This document shows, one piece after another, positions 38,101 through 48,772 of a stretch of 64,000 nt of DNA (positions are counted from its first letter, which is position 1; each line of letters opens with the position of its first letter). Position numbers and translations under genes: made by a program. Below the pieces are notes generated by a model, which made no database searches, was not told where the DNA came from, and saw nothing but the letters and a program-made list of their open reading frames with translations. The DNA is from Cinclus cinclus (Eukaryota > Chordata > Aves > Passeriformes > Cinclidae), in the NCBI RefSeq assembly GCF_963662255.1, contig NC_085052.1, positions 31,072,654 to 31,136,653 on the forward strand. The letters are read 5' to 3'.

Positions 38101-40710
38101 TGATTTGTGCCCCAAGTAAAATGTACTCCGGGTGCGTTCCACATCAGAATGTGGAATATTCCATGCTCCACTCCCTGGGGCTGTCTGGCACTGTAAACAG
38201 GCAGCAGTTGTATGTCTGAATTTGTGCCAGGAGTAGGTTAACTGCAAGGAGAGATGAGATCAGCCCCAGTTAATCCCTGGTCCTGAAGAAGCAGCTCTTA
38301 CTTTCTTAAAGTGAAAATTTGCTGCGCATAAGACGTAATCTCTGCGTTAAAGATGGTATTTATGTTGAAGACAAGTGAAGATAAGCCTTGTGAACCCATG
38401 GCAGAGTGCCAGGGTGACACCAGCCTGTTCTTGCTGTAGGAATCGGGCGGGTTGGCAGGACACAGTGCAGGGCAGATATTTGCCCCTGTATGCACAAGAG
38501 CCACCCGACATTGTTCCACGTATTCTCATTTACTAATGCCTTTCCTGCAGTGAATGCAAAGGACTCTGCTTTTCTCACCAAGTAACCAGGTATGCAAACA
38601 TGTCCCCGGACAAACCAAGCAAACAAAAATTAAAGTCCTGATGGAATTTGTGTAATGATGCAACACAGTCAATTAATGAAACCACATGGATTCCTGTGTT
38701 TGCCTGATACTCACCCAACTTTCACAGATGCTTGCAGCAGGAAAGTTTCCTTGATCTGGGATCAGATTAGGGTTTTGGTTCCCCCACCTTATGAATTTTC
38801 TCATTTCAGAGAAAGCTATTGGAGAAAATCGGATAGTTTTTAATTCCTTTTTGACTAAATGTTTTGGGGTGCAGAAAAATAAACTGTAACCACTTCTGCC
38901 TACTTCTTTATTATTTCAGTCATTTAAGCAGCTATTCTTAGGTTCAAGCAAACAAAGCTTTCCTGTTTTCCATAGTTGCATAATTAATCTGTAAGAACCT
39001 TGACATTTCAAAGAATGCGCTGTTCCTAGCCTTTGCTGCTATCTGCATATTTCTCTCTAGATTTCTGGCCTGATATTTGCACTTAATGAATGAACATGAA
39101 CTCAGACTCTTGAGGTCTGATCAGGTTTTTTGTGACTGACTAAGCCACAGAGGACAAACTTTTAGGTATTGTTTCCTTTATTAATATCTAGTCTGCTCCA
39201 AATTGCTGTAGTGAAGAATTTGCTGGATCCCTTAGAAGTTGTGAACAGTTCAGGATTTGTGCCTCTTGGCTCCAATAGCAGCAGGAAAATTTTCATTCTG
39301 GTATTGTCTGTCATGCTTCAAACTGGTGAAAATTTTGTTGCAGCACAGAACCTTGTAACCTTGCGAGGACCATGGGTGCAAGAACAATGAGACAAAGCTG
39401 GGGGTTTCTAGGCTTACAGTGAATGAAATCACAGTTAGGCCATTGATCATACATCACACAACATGTGGTTTTATTGGCAAGATGACCGAGAAATTGAGAA
39501 GTTTACTTTTGATGACCTCTCTTGTTTTCTTTCATGGTAGCGTCAAGACTGGTACTGCTACTCCAAGGCATGTGGTACAAAAATAATCACATTCCCCCAG
39601 TCTGTTGAAAGTGCAAAGAAAAAAAAACTAGTGTAGCATATTCTTTCTTTCTTTCTTCCTTTCTTTTTTTTTTTCCCCAGTATTCTGCTGTGCTAAAAGG
39701 AATTGTGCATGTGTCTCTCTGAATAGCAGTTGTTCAAGATCACTGTTTGTGACCAGAAGTCCACTGGAACTGCAAATAATTGCCCTGTGCCCCATGAAAT
39801 TCTGTCCCCAGGTACCCACTGGGAAAGAAGATACTGTGTAAGTCAGGGCAGGGATCCAACGAGACATCATCTGGACTGCAAAACCTTGGGTAGTAATTAT
39901 ATAAAATCCTGGGTATTAATGTGTAGCTGAAGAAGGTAAATTACATCAGCATTTATCAGTCTGTTTATTTAGGCAGCACTACTTCCCTCGTGGATCACCT
40001 CCTGGATCTCTGATATGGCTGTGTTCCACTCAGAATAAAAACAACAGCCTCCTTGAGGTTGTTCCTGTAACTGTGGGTCTGCAAGCAGCAGAGGTGATTG
40101 ACATTAACTTCAGTGATATTTGGAGCTAGCACAAGAAGAGCTGCAGGGTTCCCTGGAATGCCAGGCTTCAAAATGCTGGGTAGTACTGGCTGGTGAGCAG
40201 CTAATGGTGAGGTGCAGACTGTTCTTGTTGCAGGAGACATTTTCTTCACGGCAGAAAACTTCCCTTTGGACACCTTAGTGAATCATCCCCTCGGAAGCTT
40301 CACTGCAGCTCCAGGTACCATCTCCTTCCATCTGGCCACCCGTGGGCTCTGCTCTGTCCTGCTGCATTCACAACAAGATTTCTGTGGCACCACACCAGCT
40401 CAGCTGCTGGCATGAGCAGGAGGGAACTGCTCAGCAGCAGCTGGCAAGGGCATCCCAGCAGCCAGAGCTAACCTGCTCCCAGACACAGAACCCACTGATC
40501 CAGAAAGTGTTGGCATTTCAAGGTTAAGTGCACAGTCTGGAGATGTTATGTGGGAGGACCATTCCTGTGTTCACAGAGAGTGTGCCTAATATGTGTCTAG
40601 TTTTACTAAATGCGTACAACTTTTCTTCAGTGAGTAATGCTGCATGGGTGGAGTGCTGAAAATGTTATATATGGATAAAAAACAATGGAGAAGTGTTTGA
40701 TAATAAGCCT
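32197..40710. other. Non-coding stretch, nothing recognised
   Basis: I find no exon, transposon or RNA gene. A C/T-rich simple stretch lies at about 39,642-39,676 and a T-rich stretch at about 36,480-36,510. Confidence 0.5.
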
Positions 40711-40732
40711 GTGTGTGTGTGTGTGTGTGTGT
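40711..40732. repeat. (GT)n dinucleotide microsatellite
   Basis: Eleven uninterrupted GT units. This is an ordinary dinucleotide microsatellite. Confidence 0.95.
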
Positions 40733-42130
40733 AGATGCTGGTGTTAAATTTTCAGTGAAAGCAGTCCTTTAATAAACATGTGAGTGTATTTCATTGAGAT
40801 CATGTGTGATCATACCCTAGTAGCTCCACAAAAGGCAATGGGGTGGTGTATGCCACTAGAATAAAACCAAAACATTAATCTACTTGTAAAATCAGGGAAA
40901 AATGCAAACTAGCTCTCTTTGGTCTCTGTATGTGAAAACCTTCTGCATGTCCTGTAAAGACATACACACAGACTCTGCCAGGGCAGAAAAACTGGAATTA
41001 AAAATGGGGAGAAACTATTGTTGAACACAAAACTGCCCGTGTTGCATTTCTGAATATATCCTAATCTTTGACTATGAGGGCAACTCTCAAGAGTGGTTCA
41101 GTTTTGGGTTTGCCAGTCTTCTGGGAAGAAATTGTCACCATCTGCAAAGGCAGCAAAAAGTCTTATATAATATTTATAAGAGTTTATTTTTTTTTTATTG
41201 TATAACTGATAAAATCGTTCTTATTAGCATACAACAGTTTTTGTAGGTAGGAGGTGACATCATAAAACCTTTTTGTGAGAATTAGGTGAAGGTATTTGGT
41301 AGAATCAGTAATCATTCTTAAATACAATAGAGAATAATTAATTTTTGATCATTCAAACAACAATCTGGTTCTCAAGGTTTTTTTGAGTAAAGTAGATGAA
41401 ATCTTACATCTGGATGTTTTCAAAACATCATTAGATCTGCTTTTATTTCTTCCTTCTATCATCTTAGAATATGCTCTAAGCTTAACAGCACAGGCTAATC
41501 GTGAACAAGATGCACACAAGAGATAAATTCAGTCAAAAAGGGTTATCAGATGGTCACTGCTAAATTTGGATTGCACTAAAATGGAAATTCTTCAAATATA
41601 TCGCAATTTTGTTGTTCTTCATAAAGCAGCAAAGTAGCAGAGTGTCCAGTGTAAAAGCTTTGCTTTACCCATGTGTAACAGAGCTAAGAATTCTGAATGG
41701 AAACTTCTGTGCAGTTACACTAGAAATTTTTTCACATGCTGAGACACAGCTCTAATACAATTATCATTAAACATGTCATAATATTTGCAACACAGACATT
41801 CATTTTTGTAGTCTTTTAGAGAGGTTATAAGAAGTAAACTTAGAAAACACCTCATTCTTTACTTTCTTTCTTAATCTATTGCAGGTAATAATTTTTCTCC
41901 CAACAATAGACTGTAATTTTGTTATGGCTGCAGATATTTCTGTATGAATGTGCTAGCAAGCATAATTCTTTAATAGCATGATAGATCCATAATAGATTTA
42001 GTTGATCTTCTGATACATTGTCTCTGAGCTGTGCTCATTAATTTCAGTGAAACAGCACAGGATTATACGGCTTGCACTAAACTGCTGTTGCTGGGATGTG
42101 CCCTCATGTGGGGGCTGCCCCAGTGTCAGC
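40733..42130. other. Non-coding AT-rich stretch
   Basis: This is very AT-rich and carries no supportable feature before the target-site duplication of the solo LTR at 42,131. Confidence 0.55.
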
Positions 42131-42135
42131 TGAAG

Positions 42136-42644
42136 TGTCCTGGTTTACAATACAAGATATATATTCTATTACCATCTGAGAAGGGTGATCATCCTTATCT
42201 CTGTGGGAAATGTCTCCTGTTAATGGGCCATAACTGATAAGGGTGATCATCCTTATCTCTGTGGGAAATGTCTCCTGTTAATGGGCCATTGAGTCCTACT
42301 GTATAACTGATAAGATTCCATCATCCCATTGGGAGATGCTCCAGCCAGGAGGACGAGCCAAGCCTTTCCTACCTAGATAAAAACTGAGGTTTAGAACGCC
42401 AAAGGCAGCCTTTTTCCACTGGATTCCAGAGGAAGAACCAGGTTTTTATCCACATCATCGCTGGACCCTTTGGAGGAAAACTGCACCAACACCCTGATTG
42501 ACAGGGTATCAGGTTGTATTCTGACTCTGTCAGTGGTTTTATTTTTTATTATTGCATGTATTTTGTTTTTCCTTTTTCTCTTCCCTATTAAAAATTGTAT
42601 TACTGACTTGAAGTCTCACTGGTTTTGCTTTTCAAACCAGTACA
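42136..42644 (+). mobile_element. Solo LTR 1 of an endogenous retrovirus
   Basis: This 509-bp element begins TGTCCTGGTTT and ends AAACCAGTACA, a terminal inverted repeat matching at 10 of 11 positions. It is flanked by a perfect 5-bp target-site duplication, TGAAG (42,131-42,135 and 42,645-42,649). Within it are a TATA-like GATAAAA (42,376-42,382) and a polyadenylation-type ATTAAA (42,587-42,592), in the order expected for U3-R-U5 on the plus strand. No internal viral sequence or second LTR adjoins it, so it is the product of LTR-LTR recombination. The sequence resembles a passerine ERV LTR I know, which I recall as having extra sequence before the AACACCCTGATTGACAGG motif, so an internal deletion is possible. 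The frame at 42,470-42,670 is not a gene. Confidence 0.93.
42181..42296 (+). repeat. 58-bp tandem duplication inside solo LTR 1
   Basis: Two copies, each beginning AAGGGTGATCATCC, start at 42,181 and 42,239. The first 51 bp of each are identical. The duplication lies in U3 upstream of the TATA-like box, where LTRs commonly gain or lose enhancer repeats. Confidence 0.95.
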
Positions 42645-42649
42645 TGAAG

Positions 42650-43610
42650 TCAAACCACAGCTCCCATTAATGTCACCGTGCAAAATCTGTGCTGAACAGC
42701 TGCTGCTGTCATGAGGGTTTCAGAAAGCTGGGAAGGTTTGTGTTCTGGCTTACTGGGATAGAGGGGAATGATCCCTCAGGTCTCTGCCCCAAAGAACACG
42801 CAACATAAAGAGCATGAGAAAATGGATTGAAGCAGGATGGGAGGATCAGCATTGTGAGGGCCATGAGATTTCCTGACAAAAAAATACCAGTATTTCAGAT
42901 TGTTCTTCAAATTTTAAAGGATTTCATTTGACTTAAAAGAAATTACTAAAAACTACTAAGAAATGTGAAAATATTTCATTTCTTAGCATTTTAAATGCTA
43001 AGAAACAATAAAAAAAATCTCAGTATCACAAATTAGGTTAGGCTGGGGACATGGTTTATGGAAATATATCCAGTTCACTTTGTTCAGAATCCCCCTGAGT
43101 GTCAGCTCACTCTCAAGTATCAGCATTGCCATGTTTTAATATCCAATCTGCTTTTCCTGCTAAGATTTTTCAGACAACTTGCACGTATAAATTTCAATCA
43201 GCATTCTCTACAGGACTTTTTAAAAATACTACTGAGATCAATTTAAGATAACATTTCCAATGAAATTTTAAGATTCTGACAATTATTTTCAAAAAGTACT
43301 TCTCATACACAATTATGTTATTAAATTGTTGTCCATATCACAAAAGGGAAGACAACAAAATTGCTGTTAAATGAAAATATAGAACAATTTTGTACTCACT
43401 AAAGAACAGGATTGCAGAAATAGGATCATGATATGACACATCATTTTTAATTTCTGCAAAAATATACCTACTGTATATTTTGGTTTTTGTGCTTTGAAAT
43501 TCTTCAGGCTGGCTTTGTCTCCAGAAATGCAGGAATTAGGGTCACTGAAATGGAAATGGGAAGACGTGTGTAGGAAGCAGGAGGATGTAAAGAAGGGACA
43601 TACCCTACCA
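42650..43610. other. Non-coding stretch right of solo LTR 1
   Basis: AT-rich sequence with no gene or recognisable element. Confidence 0.55.
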
Positions 43611-43627
43611 CCCCCCCCCCCCCCCCC
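43611..43627. repeat. Poly(C) tract of 17 bases
   Basis: An uninterrupted C run, rare compared with A or T runs in this window. On the minus strand it is a G17 run, which could form a G-quadruplex-type structure and is likely to be length-variable and hard to sequence. Confidence 0.95.
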
Positions 43628-43855
43628 AGCATAAATAGATCATTGGAAAGAAACTATAATAAATTACTTTGCTCTCCCTTATTAGTTCCCTCTTCCTTAT
43701 TTTGCTGCCATCCCCCCATCGATCCCCCCAACCTCCCAGCTGCCAGACAGTTACACCCTACCCTTAAAGAAAAGCTTTTCCCTCTCTCCTCTGGCCTTCC
43801 CCAGCAGAGTCACAACCGCCTGGTACAAGTGGCTCTGATGCAGAGCTTGTGACAC

Positions 43856-43950
43856 GTGCCAGGATGATGTGCCAGGATGATGTGCCACGGTTGAACTCCA
43901 CGCTTCGGCCGAGCGACGCTGCCGAGGTGATACTGCCTCGGAGGAGAGGA
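43856..43950. other. CpG-rich patch after a short tandem duplication
   Basis: A 13-bp unit reading GCCAGGATGATGT occurs twice in tandem. It is followed by TGCCACGGTTGAACTCCACG and a run of CpG-containing words (cttcggccgagcgacg). The start resembles an ERV LTR beginning, but no matching end or target-site duplication was found. It may be a truncated LTR piece or a small unmethylated patch. Confidence 0.3.
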
Positions 43951-44013
43951 GGCTGGGGGTTTCTGAGCAGATGATAGAAGCTTCCCAGAGGCAGAGTAGG
44001 ATGCTGATGGGAT

Positions 44014-44035
44014 TCTGGGGTTAATTAACCCCAGA
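44014..44035. repeat. 22-bp perfect palindrome
   Basis: TCTGGGGTTAA is followed directly by its exact reverse complement with no spacer, centred on TTAATTAA. A second TTAATTAA core follows at about 44,043. Such sites can bind homeodomain dimers, but nothing here proves function. Confidence 0.95.
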
Positions 44036-44059
44036 TAATGAGGTTAATTAACAGGGTAG

Positions 44060-47000
44060 CAGTCAGAAATAGAATATGACAGGATACTGATGGCTTGCCC
44101 CAATCTTGTATTGTGTCAGAGACAACTCTGCATGTCAGGAGATAGGATTCCAAGCCAGTAACTAATTTTGGGTTCCCTCTCATCAGCGGGGAATAACTGT
44201 GATTAGTTTGAGTGGTGAGGAATCATCTGGGTGACAGTGATTACCAGATGAGTAGGAAAAGGAAGGAGTGAGAACAGCAGGACTAGAAGTCCTCACAAAG
44301 AAAATGTTAGGAAATGGTTAATAACTTGGGTTTCTGAGGTCATTTTGGGGATTAAAGTGTACAAAATGCTAAACCAAACCAAAGGGAAAAAATCCCAGAA
44401 ATTGTTCAGAGGGATTGGGCTGGAAGAACATCAGTGACTTCTCTGATGAAAGGGAGAGAGAAACTGAACAATAGTAAGAAGTACTATGGATCCATCAGGA
44501 GTTTAGAAAAAAACTGGACAATAATGATGCAAAAGAATAAACAAGGTAAAAATGAACCAAGTATGAATAAGACACAAAGGTTAAGGATGATTGGCATGGA
44601 CATATTGAAAGAAAGCTGGAAAAGCTAAGGCCCAAAATTAATTACCAGAACATAAAAACTGAGTAGAGGGCTGGCATCCTCACAGAGGAGACCTCAGTGC
44701 AGGAACAGCAGCCAGCCCAGAGCAGGGAAGGACTGAGGTGAAGAACCTGTAGGATTGAAGTGACAGGGCATGAGGATTTTCATCAGACTGAGGAGGGATT
44801 TCTTTTTGCCCCTTGATGTAGTCAAACATCCCCACTGAAAAGAGCAAGAGGGCCTGGAGATCCAGTCTGGCTCACTGGGTACTACTGAGCAGTCTGTGTG
44901 CAGCAGCCAAGCTCTCCCTGTCTTGGGCCCTCTCCTCCAGCCAAACACCATTTTTCACAACAATAGTAAAATGTTTGCCAGTTCTTTTCTTTCAAACATG
45001 ATCGAAATTGTTTTCCAGGCTTAAGGGCTGAGTGTCTGCCACCTGTTTTGCATAAGCATTATCTCTTCAGGATAAAAATAGAACTGGGAAAATGATAAAT
45101 CTTAGTTGCCAAAAAAAATACGAGAAAAAATAATTTAGTAAATTTCTTCACACCAGAGGAAGGACTCGTTGAAAAGCCTGCACTAGTCTTCTATCTCATC
45201 AAAACAGTACCTAGAACAAGTATGATGTGCTTTCCAGAGATCTTCAATGGAACTGTGGGAAAATCTTCAGTAAACCCCTATTTGTGGTTTATTTTGGTTC
45301 TGACAGCCAAGAGACTTGTCCAGCAAAAAGTGGTTTAAGTAAAAAATGCAAATATGCAAACCAACTCTCAGGCTGAAAAGGTTGCAGCACTTCCAGTGAA
45401 ATCAGCATGATTTCTAAAACCTGTAGACAAACTGCAATTCCTTATTTGTGCCAAAGACATGGCTTTATCCAGTGTTCTGTGAGGCCTTAGGAAGTCTCAA
45501 GCAGTGTTGTCCCGCATGGCTGAGAGTGTGAGGCCAGCACAGTCTTCCTGGAGAAGTTTCAGCTTGGGGCTGGTGTTTTGTAAGGAGACAATTGCCACTT
45601 CTCTACTGCTGCTAATAGACCTGTGTGATCTGAAAGAGACCCAGAGCTGCTAGTGCCCAGTAATATCAGGATTTTTTTCTCTGTTAGTAAAAACAGTTAT
45701 TCTCACAATAATATGCAGTACTTGCCAAAGGAATAATAAAAATAATGGCAGTTTTTGCCTCAATGGGAGCAATTTGAGAAACTGGAGTCATTTTAGGAAC
45801 ACACTTCAACACGGCTGGAGATACATTAAAGGTGTTGGTGTCTGACTTTGTGGGAAATGAGGGCTGGCAATAGCAGGAGCCAAGTTGGAAGTGAGTGCTG
45901 CACTAAAGGAGCTCGAGCATACCAGCACCAGCAAACCTTGAGCAGGGTCTGAACGCTTGCTGCAGTCTGAGCAAGGAGACTTTAGGGTAGTGCTGCATTT
46001 GTCCTTTCTAAGCATTGATTTTTAATAAATATGACTTCAAAGATTCATTCATGTCAACTCATATGTGTATCTTTGCCATTTCCACCCAGCTCTGTCATTC
46101 CATGTTTAAGTAAATGCTGTTTGCAATGGTGCTTGTGTGACAGCCTTGATGAGCCAATGGCAGCAAAGGGCTGGGGCTGGGTTGATGTTTATCTGTGAAT
46201 TATTTGAGTCATATCTGGCAGAAAATTACATTTCAGTGGTTGCAGAGAAGACGAGCTGACGTCTTGGAGATATCTTGGAGGCTGCTGGGAGTGCACTGTG
46301 GACCATTAGTACACTTTCCCTACACAGCGAGTGTCTGGTACCGCACTAATCTCAGCAGCAGCGCAGGGAGTGAACAGCACGTCTGGAAATGGTGCTTTCT
46401 GTGTCTCCAGCACAGGCTCTTCCAAAGCAGTGGCTTCGAGTCCCTTTTCACTGTCCTTGTCAGGAAATGGAAACCGCCTTCTTCTGCCTTCTGCTCATCT
46501 GTTACCGTGCCAGGTGACACTGCCGGTGCCCCTCCCTGCCCCACCCTTCCTGTGCCAGGGTCAGCAGCACAGCCATGGCTGTAGGGGGTGAGCCTTACCT
46601 GCACAGATATGCTGAGATGTACTCTGCTATTGCAGTGTTATTATGAATAGTTAAAACAATGCATCATCTCTGTGGTACAGAACTGGTACATTTTAGAATC
46701 CATGAGCCCTTTAAAAATAATTCGATATCTTCTCATCATTGTTAATTTGCAGCCTTTGGTAATTCACACTGGGTGATCTAGTCATTAGTGCAAATTATAT
46801 TTAAGAAGTAAAACTTAAATATATTCTGTTCTACAAAACCTTCCAAGTATGGTGGGAAAACAATCGTAATGCCAATTACTTGATTTCTGTGGTATTATAT
46901 TAAAGAAGCCCTGGTAGAATTTAATTTGGTGCTCTGGGTTTATGGTGTATCATAGTTTATGTTATCATCAAAGAAGTAAAATTTAATTATAACTGAAAGA

Positions 47001-48184
47001 CTAAAACATTTTTTTTTTCAATATTGGGAAAAAAAAGCGAAGAAGGTATTTACTTGTTTTCTCTTTCTCTTCCAATATCTTGTTGGAAAGAAGAAACCAT
47101 TTCTCACTGATTTTTTCAGAGTGGAATAATAAACACAGACAAATTTGCTATTTAACAACCCTGTTGTTAAAGACTGTAGAATTATTGTCTCAAAGAGCTC
47201 CACAATTGCTACAGTAAAAAAATTCTTGCAGCTCTGGTGCCAGTATAATTTCTTTTTGCCATACAAATAAACAGGTTTCTAGCTACAGAGTACATGTAAT
47301 AAAGGTGTTGTCAGATCAGAAAAGAGGGGTTCTCATTAACTGATTCTGAAAATGTAAGTTGATGTTTTTCAAATGGATGCAATCAGAAGAATGCTTTTGC
47401 AGCTTTAAAAGCAAAGAGTGCTAATGGAGAGAAAGGAAATAAGTTACAAAATAAGTTGAAGGAAAATAAGATATCTGAGCATGTTTTCTTGTAGATATAG
47501 GGCTGACATAAGGACAAAAATGCATCTACAGATCTTTACTTTTGCGTGTGAACCATTTAATAGAGGATCTCAAACAAGGATGGTGATAATAAAGTGTAAA
47601 GTCATAATGTATTTCTTCAAAGCACCGGACAGAAAATGACAGATAAAAAAAATCCAGCACCACTTTTTCTAAATTTTTTGTTTGTTAATGGTTTGGTCAG
47701 AGTCAGGGCAGGAAAGGAGGCTACAAATTAAACCTGCAGCATTTAGGATGCAAATCTCAATTCTGTGTTGTGAAGAGTAAAAGGACAATTTTCCTAAGTA
47801 ATGAAACTGGCACAGCAGTGCCAATTCTTCTCTGTTCCTTGTCCTTCTGTTATTTATCAGGGAAATTAACAGCTGTATTTACAGCCTTTGAAGTACTGGG
47901 CTGAGGAAGAGTCCTTGGAGACTGCAGAAAGACTCCTGAAGGATGGCATCTCACACACCACTCAACTGTTAACTCAAAGGAAATAAGACATGAAATGAGA
48001 GCAGATTATGGGCACAACATCAGCATGGCAGCATCTGCAACAGTATCTGCCACTGCAGTTGGAATGTGAGACCCAGCTCCACCAAACAGCTCTGTCACGG
48101 TGGGTGGGTGCACCAGCTCCAGCAGGCTGCTGCCAGCTTCCCAAATTGTCACATTCCTCTGCTCTTTTATGTTTCAAGACTAAA
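44060..48184. other. Non-coding stretch, nothing recognised
   Basis: A moderately GC-richer patch at about 46,250-46,600 has open frames on both strands but no domain, splice-bounded exon or CpG island of useful size. The remainder is AT-rich and unremarkable. Confidence 0.5.
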
Positions 48185-48246
48185 GTGGGGGGTTTTTTTG
48201 GGTTTTTTTGGTTTCTTTTGTTTTTGTTTTTGTTTTTTTTTTTTTT
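48185..48246. repeat. G/T-rich simple sequence
   Basis: About 60 bp of T runs interrupted by G, and in one place by C. The overlapping open frames (poly-Phe with Gly) only translate the repeat. Confidence 0.9.
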
Positions 48247-48720
48247 CACACAGCCTTCTAAAAATGTGGTATGGAGAATATAAGCCGGTTAAGAGTTTGT
48301 TATTTCTGTATCAAGGGTAAACAATTATTGATATTGCTGGGTTTAAGCTACAGCAGGGGTCGTTGTAGGTCACAGGGTTGGCAGTGGAAGGAGGACACTG
48401 GGGACAGCAAATGTCTGTTTTCTTCCACATAGAAAAAAAAGAAATAATTCAAAAGGAGACCCACTACAAATTAACCAATGAAAAGATGTATTATGACCTC
48501 CTTTACCAGTCCTGAGTTTCTGCCTCTCTGAGAGAGCAACCTTTCCTCTGCTTACTTCAGTTGCTGCAGTGTAGAGTCTAAGGCTGCTTCTCCCCCCTGT
48601 TCCAAGAATTTACACAGCAAGTGCTTGCTTTTCCTCTTAAATCAGTAGGAAGCAGGTATTGGGCCTTCCCAGCTTCAATCTGTAAGGTGAAGTGCCTTCC
48701 AGGATACTTCAGGGAATTTC

Positions 48721-48772
48721 ACAGTGTCACAGAATATCCTGCAATGGAAGGGGCCCACAAGAATCCATAAAA
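48721..48772 (-). mobile_element. CR1-type LINE 3'-end fragment
   Basis: The plus strand reads GTGTCACAGAATATCC, then GCAATGGAAGGGGCCCACAAG, close to the reverse complement of a CR1 3' end, where I recall a form like CACAGAATATCCTGAGTTGGAAGGGACCCACAAGG. Only about 50 bp remains. The assignment is from memory and needs a library match. Confidence 0.65.

Noticed and set aside
46195..46604. Overlapping 129- and 94-codon frames in a GC-richer patch
   Set aside because: Open frames on both strands of a GC-rich patch are expected by chance. No domain or splice signals are present.
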